In this document: positions 36,217 through 40,974 of the stretch, one piece after another
How the letters are laid out: the number at the start of each line of letters is the position of its first letter
Position numbering within the stretch: position 1 is the stretch's first letter
NCBI GenBank assembly: GCA_022781985.1
Contig: JALESH010000004.1
Span: 1-40,974 of the forward strand
Reading direction: 5' to 3'
Source: Lachnospiraceae bacterium
Lineage (GTDB): Bacteria > Bacillota > Clostridia > Lachnospirales > Lachnospiraceae
Length of the DNA: 40,974 nt
The notes under the pieces: generated by a model
Databases searched by the model: none
What the model was told of the DNA's origin: nothing
What the model saw: only the letters and a program-made list of their open reading frames with translations
Program-made: the position numbers and the translations under genes

Positions 36217-37362
36217 CTACGTATGCCTGCCAAACGTAATTTGAATTTTTGTCCCATTAAGGGAACTGTTCAGAACTTGTGCGGTTCCTCCATGCTGCTG
36301 CGCAATTTCTCTCACAAGAGCAAGCCCCAGACCAGCACCTCCCATAGCACGGCTTCTGGATTTGTCTATACGATAAAATGGTTCAAATATTTTTTCGTAA
36401 TCTGCTTCCGGGATACCAAGCCCAGTGTCTTCAATCGTAACTGTTGCAAAAGAAGTATCTTGTTTGATATGTATTGAAACGCTTCCGCCGGATCTATTAT
36501 ATTTGACAGCATTTTCAACAAGATTATAGATTGCACGATACACAAGCAGATTACTGCCAGTGAATCTTGCATTGCCAGGATATTGATGCAAAATAACATT
36601 CTTTTCGTAAGCGAAATCGGTTAAATCACAAAGAATTTCTTCAACAAGCTCATCCAAAGAGATGACATCAGACCGCTCTATCGACTGTAGCTCTGTCATT
36701 TCCAAAAGGACATCCACAATTTTTGAGAGCCGTGTTGACTGAATTTGGATCATAGAGAGCATATTTTCGTAATCATCTATAGAATGTTCCGGCCGCTTAT
36801 TAAAAACATCAAGCTTACTTCTTGTAATTGCCAAAGGAGTACGCAGTTCATGGGCTGCGTTAGCAGCGAATTGCCTTTGAACATCAAATGCATTATTAAG
36901 CCCATTCAGCATCCCGTTAAAAGCATCAACAAGATTTGTAATTTCCTGAGACGTAGTCTTAAGTTCTACTTTTTGATGAAGATTTTTAGAATGGACTTCT
37001 TTTACCTGCTGACTTAATATACTCAAAGGACGAAGAAAATAACCCACCATGAAGTAAACAAAAAAACTACTGATGCATGTAATCAGGATAGTTATGAAAA
37101 TACTTTTTTGCCAGAATAAAATTTTTGTATCTGCTATTTGGGAAAGAAAATCGTCTGTTAAAGTAAAAAATCCCTCTGTGTTTTCAATTTCGGTACCGGA
37201 TAGCATTTCCTTTGGAAAGATAGTAATAAATGAATCTTCAATATTTTCCATATGCAAAACTGCGGAAGTACTGATGGTGTAAGAAAGCATGCTGCAGCAA
37301 AGGATGACCAAAAAAGCAGTCATAAGTGTCAATTGCCATTGAAGTGAAATTTTTTTATTCAT
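36217..37362 (-). CDS. Sensor histidine kinase
   Basis: This 381-residue membrane kinase has TM1 at about 11-31, an outer loop of about 55 residues, and TM2 at about 87-109. A HAMP-like linker leads to His171 in FAANAAHELRTPLA. The ATP-binding domain shows NLVENAVKY, DTGLGIPE and GGAGLGLALV. The ATG at 37362 (MNKKISLQWQ) has GGAGGG seven to eight bases upstream and overlaps the response regulator stop by eight bases. Composition is AT-rich like the rest of the right-hand cassette. It probably senses an envelope or redox cue for the divergent redox operon (inference). Confidence 0.92.
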   Translation of the reverse strand: MNKKISLQWQLTLMTAFLVILCCSMLSYTISTSAVLHMENIEDSFITIFPKEMLSGTEIENTEGFFTLTDDFLSQIADTKILFWQKSIFITILITCISSFFVYFMVGYFLRPLSILSQQVKEVHSKNLHQKVELKTTSQEITNLVDAFNGMLNGLNNAFDVQRQFAANAAHELRTPLAITRSKLDVFNKRPEHSIDDYENMLSMIQIQSTRLSKIVDVLLEMTELQSIERSDVISLDELVEEILCDLTDFAYEKNVILHQYPGNARFTGSNLLVYRAIYNLVENAVKYNRSGGSVSIHIKQDTSFATVTIEDTGLGIPEADYEKIFEPFYRIDKSRSRAMGGAGLGLALVREIAQQHGGTAQVLNSSLNGTKIQITFGRHT

Positions 37363-38035
37363 ATTTCTTCCCTCCAATTAAGTAACCTTGCCCGACTCGG
37401 TTTGTAATCGGATCATATCCAAGAGCACTGCGCAATTTTTTTCGAAGAGTAGATATATGCACGCGAATAGAGTTACTGAAGGAATCCACACTCCCGTCCC
37501 AAACGTACTGAATTAATTCTTCCTGGCTGATTACAGCTTCCGGGTGCAGCATTAAATATTCCAGGATGCCAAGTTCTTTTCTGGTTAGAGAAATTTCGCA
37601 TCCTTTTGCATAGGCAATTCTTGTTTTTGTATTTAATGAAAGCTCACCAGATGTAAGAACAATATTATTCTGCACAAAACGTCTGCGTGTCAGACAGCGG
37701 ACACGAGAAGACAATTCTTCGAAAGCAAATGGTTTACAGAGATAATCGTTTGCCCCTGCATCCAGACCTTCCACTCGGTCTTTGACTTGCCCACGAGCAG
37801 ATAAAATGAGAACATTTACTTCCAGATTCACTTCTCTGATCTTGCGCAGAATCTCCATTCCGTCCATTCCGGGGAGATTCAAGTCAAGAATAATAAGATT
37901 ATATTGTTCCACCCAAATCAATTCCCAGGCTTCTTCACCGTCGTAACAGGTATCTACTTCAAATCCATCTATTCTTAAACCTTCTGCAATAGTCTGGCAA
38001 AGCTCTTTTTCATCTTCTACAACCAGTATTCGCAT
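37355..38035 (-). CDS. OmpR-family response regulator
   Basis: This 226-residue regulator has a complete receiver: acidic pair in VVEDEKE, phospho-acceptor Asp51 in IILDLNLPG, and Lys in DYLCKPFAFEEL. The C-terminal winged helix shows SLTRKELGILEYLM and VHISTLRKKL. GGAGGG lies five bases before ATG. It is first of the two-gene operon with the kinase and diverges from the CXXC/Fe-S/thioredoxin operon, which is the obvious target. Confidence 0.95.
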   Translation of the reverse strand: MRILVVEDEKELCQTIAEGLRIDGFEVDTCYDGEEAWELIWVEQYNLIILDLNLPGMDGMEILRKIREVNLEVNVLILSARGQVKDRVEGLDAGANDYLCKPFAFEELSSRVRCLTRRRFVQNNIVLTSGELSLNTKTRIAYAKGCEISLTRKELGILEYLMLHPEAVISQEELIQYVWDGSVDSFSNSIRVHISTLRKKLRSALGYDPITNRVGQGYLIGGKKYE

Positions 38036-38131
38036 ATATACCCTCCTTTTGTTTTTCGGCCGGATACCTCATCATATTCCTTGCTGCTCCCATTTAAACC
38101 ACTTGCTGCAAGTAAAATTATAACATACCGC

Positions 38132-38183
38132 TATAAAATTGTTGTTAAGAAAACAGTCCGTTTTTCTTAACAACAATTTTATA
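38132..38183. promoter_or_regulatory. Perfect 22-bp inverted repeat between divergent operons
   Basis: The arms 38132-38153 and 38162-38183 are exact complements (TATAAAATTGTTGTTAAGAA... and its reverse) around the eight-base centre CAGTCCGT. It lies about 97 bases upstream of the response regulator start and about 62 bases upstream of the CXXC peptide gene. It could be an operator for the response regulator or a bidirectional hairpin insulating the two arms. It is unusually long and exact for either. Confidence 0.75.
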
Positions 38184-38244
38184 TGTGGTCTGGTATGGTG
38201 GTTACGTAAAACAACTTCAAATAGGAAGAAGAAAGGTGGGACCA

Positions 38245-38391
38245 ATGAGAAAAGAAACCAAATTTTTAGCACAAGTCATTTTATTTTTTACAGCAGTCAT
38301 ATTTGTTTGTATAGGTGTTTGGCGGGGAGAAGCGGATACCGTATTTGCAAAAGCTGTCCGGTTATGTCTGGAATGTGTGGGGATCGGGTGA
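38245..38391 (+). CDS. Small CD1871A-family CXXC-motif membrane protein
   Basis: This 48-residue protein has one hydrophobic segment at about 8-24 and ends with AVRLCLECVGIG, a C-terminal Cys-x-x-Cys next to the membrane. Size and ending match what I recall of the CD1871A-type CXXC peptides of Clostridia (from memory, not searched). The start at 38245 follows GGTGGG; the longer frame from 38185 runs back to the end of the 22-bp inverted repeat. It ends seven bases before the Fe-S membrane protein gene. The function is unknown; a thiol relay partner is the simplest guess. Confidence 0.82.
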   Translation: MRKETKFLAQVILFFTAVIFVCIGVWRGEADTVFAKAVRLCLECVGIG

Positions 38392-38398
38392 ACATAGG

Positions 38399-39259
38399 AT
38401 GAGAAAAATAAAACAATTTCTGTCACAGAGAAATACGATTCAAATGCTGGCAACTTTGTTGTCAAATATACATGTTCTGAATTTGGTGAAAGGCACACTG
38501 AATGATGGAAAGACAAAAATGGTGTGTATGCCGGGATTAAACTGTTATTCATGCCCTGCAGCAACCGGGGCTTGTCCGATCGGTGCCTTTCAGGCAGTGA
38601 CAGGCTCTTCAAAATACAGCTTCTCCTATTATATCTCTGGAATATTGATCTTTCTAGGTGTGGTGTTCGGACGATTGATCTGTGGGTTTCTCTGCCCTTT
38701 TGGGTGGTTTCAAGACCTGCTGTATAAAATACCAACAAGGAAATTCAGCACCAAAGGGTTAACCTATCTCAGATGCTTTAAGTATGTCATGCTGATTGTA
38801 TGCGTTTGTATATTGCCCGTGCTTATGACGAATGATTCCGGGATGGGTTCACCGTTCTTCTGTAAATATGTTTGCCCGCAGGGAGTTCTGGAAGGGGCAA
38901 TTCCTCTGGCCATTGCAAAAGAAAGTATTCGAAGTTCTCTGGGTGTGCTGTTTTCCTGGAAGGCAGGTATTTTAGCTGTGGTTGTTGTGCTTAGCATATT
39001 CTTTTACAGACCGTTTTGCAAATGGATCTGTCCGCTTGGGGCTTTCTACTCCTTGTTTAATAAGGTATCGATCTATCATTATCAGTTGGATAAGGAAAAA
39101 TGTATCTCCTGCGGGAAATGCAGCCGAACATGTCAGATGGATGTGGATATTACTCAAAAAACAAATCATGCAGAATGTATTCGTTGCGGTGCATGTATCA
39201 AAGCTTGCCCTGCGGGTGCCATTACTGCGAATTGGAATCATAGACAAGAACAAAAGTAA
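38399..39259 (+). CDS. Polytopic membrane protein with two 4Fe-4S ferredoxin motifs (NapH/CcoG-like)
   Basis: This 286-residue protein has an N-terminal Cys cluster (Cys43, 49, 52, 59 in CMPGLNCYSCPAATGACP). It has about three or four membrane segments carrying CxxxCP motifs (95/99, 155/159, 207/211). Two classical cluster motifs follow, Cys235/238/241/245 and Cys260/263/266/270, for two 4Fe-4S centres on the cytoplasmic side. The architecture resembles NapH/NosR/CcoG electron-transfer proteins. With a CXXC peptide before it and a thioredoxin lipoprotein after it, electrons probably flow from the cytoplasm through the clusters to an outside thiol protein (inference). Confidence 0.88.
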   Translation: MRKIKQFLSQRNTIQMLATLLSNIHVLNLVKGTLNDGKTKMVCMPGLNCYSCPAATGACPIGAFQAVTGSSKYSFSYYISGILIFLGVVFGRLICGFLCPFGWFQDLLYKIPTRKFSTKGLTYLRCFKYVMLIVCVCILPVLMTNDSGMGSPFFCKYVCPQGVLEGAIPLAIAKESIRSSLGVLFSWKAGILAVVVVLSIFFYRPFCKWICPLGAFYSLFNKVSIYHYQLDKEKCISCGKCSRTCQMDVDITQKTNHAECIRCGACIKACPAGAITANWNHRQEQK

Positions 39260-39275
39260 AAAGGAGATTTAGATT

Positions 39276-39839
39276 ATGAATATTTCAAAAACTGTAAAAA
39301 GAGCAATAAGTGTAATGGCTGTCTTGGTATGCATGTTTTCATTAGCGGCCTGCGGAAATATGGGAGAAAAAACTGAGAATCTTGAATTTCCCAAGTTTAA
39401 AGGGACTGATTTTGAAGGAAATGCAGTTGATGAAACGATATTTTCAGAGAATAAAGTTACCGTTGTTAATTTTTGGTTCAACGAATGCAGCGCCTGTGTA
39501 GATGAGATGAAAGAGTTGGATAAGTTAAATCAGGAATTGAAAGAAAAAGGAGGCGAGGTGGTGGGAATAAATGTTGATGCTTTCAGTGATAAAGAGAAAT
39601 TGGAAAATGCAAAGAAACTATTAAAAGAGCAGGATGCAACCTTTCGGAATATTTTGATCTCTGAAGGAGAGGATGCAAAAGAATATATATCAAATATAAT
39701 AGCTTTTCCAACCACAATCCTGATTGACGCTAAAGGGAACATTATTGGTACGCCGATCCAGGGAAACATTGATCATGAAAAGAACAGGAAGAAAATAGAA
39801 GATGCGGTAGATGAAATTTGCAGAAAAGAAGCAGAATAG
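39276..39839 (+). CDS. TlpA-like thioredoxin-fold lipoprotein
   Basis: This 187-residue protein has a lipoprotein signal with lipobox LAAC (Cys26) and an extracellular thioredoxin fold. The redox motif Cys71-Ser-Ala-Cys74 (WFNECSACVDEM) and the cis-proline loop AFPTTILID are intact. It is the last gene of the redox operon, 16 bases after the Fe-S gene, with AAAGGAGA before ATG. Most TlpA/ResA proteins are reduced by CcdA, but none is seen here. The likely role is reducing disulfides or peroxide-type substrates at the cell surface (inference). Confidence 0.9.
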   Translation: MNISKTVKRAISVMAVLVCMFSLAACGNMGEKTENLEFPKFKGTDFEGNAVDETIFSENKVTVVNFWFNECSACVDEMKELDKLNQELKEKGGEVVGINVDAFSDKEKLENAKKLLKEQDATFRNILISEGEDAKEYISNIIAFPTTILIDAKGNIIGTPIQGNIDHEKNRKKIEDAVDEICRKEAE

Positions 39840-39852
39840 TCATGAATGGCTG

Positions 39853-40845
39853 GTAGTGTAAAAAAGTTTGTGTTTCTGGTAAAAAATGGCTCCTTTTTGG
39901 TAAGAATTCAGATATGACAATTCTTATCAAAAAGGAGTATTTTTATGGCAGTTGCAAAGGAACAAATTCGACAGATTATTTCAGAAAATAACATTAGTAG
40001 CGTTGCCGATGTATACACGCTTCTGAAAGACAGCTTCAAAGATATCCTGCAGGAGCTGATGGAGGCAGAATTGGATGCAACCCTCGGTTACCAGAAAAAT
40101 CATAAGGGAGATCTTCAGACAGACAATAAAAGAAATGGACATTCCACAAAGAACTTAAAAAGCCAGTACGGTGAATTTCAAATTGACGTGCCAAGAGACC
40201 GCAATGGAGAGTTTGAACCGAAGCTGATTCCTAAATATCAGCGGGATATTTCCGGAATTGAAGAAAAAGTGATTTCTTTGTATGCCCGTGGTATGAGTAC
40301 ACGTGACATTCATGATCAGCTTCAGGATCTTTATGGAATTGAAATATCAGCAGAATTGGTCAGCAAGATCACAGATAAGATTCTTCCTCAGGTCAAAGAG
40401 TGGCAGTCCCGTCCTCTGAACCCGGTGTATCCGTTTGTCTTTATGGATTGTATTCATTACAAAGTCCGGGAGGACGGCAGGATCTTAAGCCGTGCTGCTT
40501 ATGTTGTTCTTGGTGTTACAGTGGAAGGGTACAAAGATATCCTCAGCATCACAGTAGGAGCCAATGAAACCAGCAAGTTCTGGCTTGGAATGCTCAACGA
40601 TCTGAAGAATCGCGGAGTAAAAGACGTCCTTTTCTTCTGTGTAGATGGGCTTGTGGGCTTTAAAGAAGCCATTCAGGCAGTCTATCCACAGGCAGAGATC
40701 CAAAGATGCGTCATTCATATGCTACGTAATTCTTTCAAGTATGTAAACTATACTGATCTGAAAAAGTTTTCTTCGGATTTCAAATCGGTATATAATGCTG
40801 CGAATGAAACAGCAGCTTTATCAGAATTGGAGAATATTACTATGA
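39853..40845 (+). mobile_element. Truncated IS256-family insertion sequence
   Basis: The left end starts about 10-15 bases after the thioredoxin gene stop with GGTAGTGTAAAAAAGTTTGTG, which resembles IS256-type terminal repeats (from memory). The right end is missing: transposase similarity stops near 40845 and unrelated sequence follows. The exact left boundary and any target duplication cannot be fixed without the partner end. Confidence 0.65.
39890..39937 (+). promoter_or_regulatory. Hairpin covering the transposase ribosome binding site
   Basis: CTCCTTTTTGGTAAGAATT (39890-39908) pairs with AATTCTTATCAAAAAGGAG (39919-39937) over 19 positions with a single G-T pair and a 10-base loop. The right arm contains the ribosome binding site AAAAAGGAG seven bases before the ATG. 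Transcripts entering from outside would fold and hide it, a known protection strategy of some insertion sequences. Confidence 0.8.
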
Positions 40846-40898
40846 AACAAAATCCTCCGGGTAGCCAAAAAAGCGCAGACTTCCCCTATCAAGCTTAA
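39945..40898 (+). pseudogene. IS256-family (mutator) transposase, C-terminally truncated
   Basis: The frame has 317 residues against about 400 for the family. The N-terminal part (TLGYQKNHKGDLQTDNKRNG) and the first two catalytic Asp residues, Asp168 (VFMDCIHYK) and Asp234 (FFCVDGLVGF), are present. The third catalytic residue, a Glu about 100 residues later, is missing. After about residue 297 (ALSELEN) the sequence becomes an unrelated tail of some 20 residues. The protein should be inactive. Confidence 0.88.
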
Positions 40899-40974
40899 AA
40901 AGGTTGATTTTGAACTTAGTTGACAGGTTATACGGCAGTTACTGGAGCCTCCCAACCAAGTGCTTTTAACTTTT
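40846..40974. other. Unidentified sequence abutting the truncated transposase
   Basis: The last 129 bases do not continue the transposase. They contain no recognisable gene. The junction may be the edge of a second mobile element or a deletion scar; the window ends before this can be told. Confidence 0.4.

Noticed and set aside
1..40974. tRNA, rRNA or obvious riboswitch
   Set aside because: No cloverleaf-like runs, rRNA segments or recognisable aptamer cores were found in the intergenic stretches on reading. A covariance search would be needed to exclude small RNAs.

Overview
The window looks like a chromosomal segment of a spore-forming, flagellated Firmicute of the class Clostridia, most likely Lachnospiraceae. 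This is inferred from gene content, not from a database search. The spore markers are an alpha/beta-type small acid-soluble spore protein, both dipicolinate synthase subunits and a YtvI-type membrane protein. The motility markers are a flagellin and a methyl-accepting chemotaxis protein. The gene order tig-clpP-clpX-lon-engB is typical of Firmicutes. Positions 1 to about 36,060 are fairly GC-rich. From about 36,100 to the right edge the DNA is clearly more AT-rich and carries an insertion-sequence remnant, so it reads as acquired DNA.

Layout from left to right. (1) At 1-2126 (minus, cut by the left edge) lies a flagellin with a zinc metalloprotease domain (HEMMH) in its central region, of the flagellinolysin type, followed by a 13-unit 18-bp repeat encoding a Gly-Thr-Gly linker. 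(2) At 2274-4989 is a Zn/Cd resistance operon (ArsR-family repressor, separate HMA metallochaperone, P-type ATPase) with a consensus promoter next to an ArsR-type operator. (3) At 5084-9540 are an AraC regulator, a nucleotidyltransferase, an Fe-S flavoprotein, an aldose epimerase-like protein and an orphan response regulator with a degenerate receiver. (4) At 9580-10933 is an ECF sigma factor with its likely anti-sigma factor. (5) At 11067-19804 is a long minus-strand protein quality-control and housekeeping run: tig, clpP, clpX, lon, engB, a ytvI-like gene, truA and vanZ-like. (6) At 19956-22544 are a small alarmone synthetase, the spore protein, a DJ-1/PfpI protein and a CYTH protein. (7) At 22577-29729 are glycogen and maltodextrin genes (malQ, glgP), with a chemoreceptor between them and a membrane diguanylate cyclase four bases upstream of glgP. 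(8) At 29866-36062 are asnB, dpaB/dpaA, a probable PPi-dependent phosphofructokinase, and an overlapping MaoC/SDR pair.

(9) At 36217-39839 is a compact AT-rich cassette. A two-component system (minus) diverges from a three-gene redox operon (plus): a 48-residue CXXC membrane peptide, a polytopic membrane protein with two ferredoxin-type 4Fe-4S motifs and several extra CxxxCP motifs, and a TlpA-like thioredoxin lipoprotein. A perfect 22-bp inverted repeat sits between the two arms. No CcdA or DsbD is present, so the Fe-S membrane protein may reduce the extracellular thioredoxin. This is the best candidate here for a poorly described system. (10) At 39853-40974 is an IS256-family element whose transposase is cut off before its last catalytic residue. 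A 19-bp hairpin covers the transposase ribosome binding site.

No tRNA, rRNA or CRISPR array was recognised. No gene-free stretch exceeds about 300 bases. All claims come from reading the sequence; no homology search was run.
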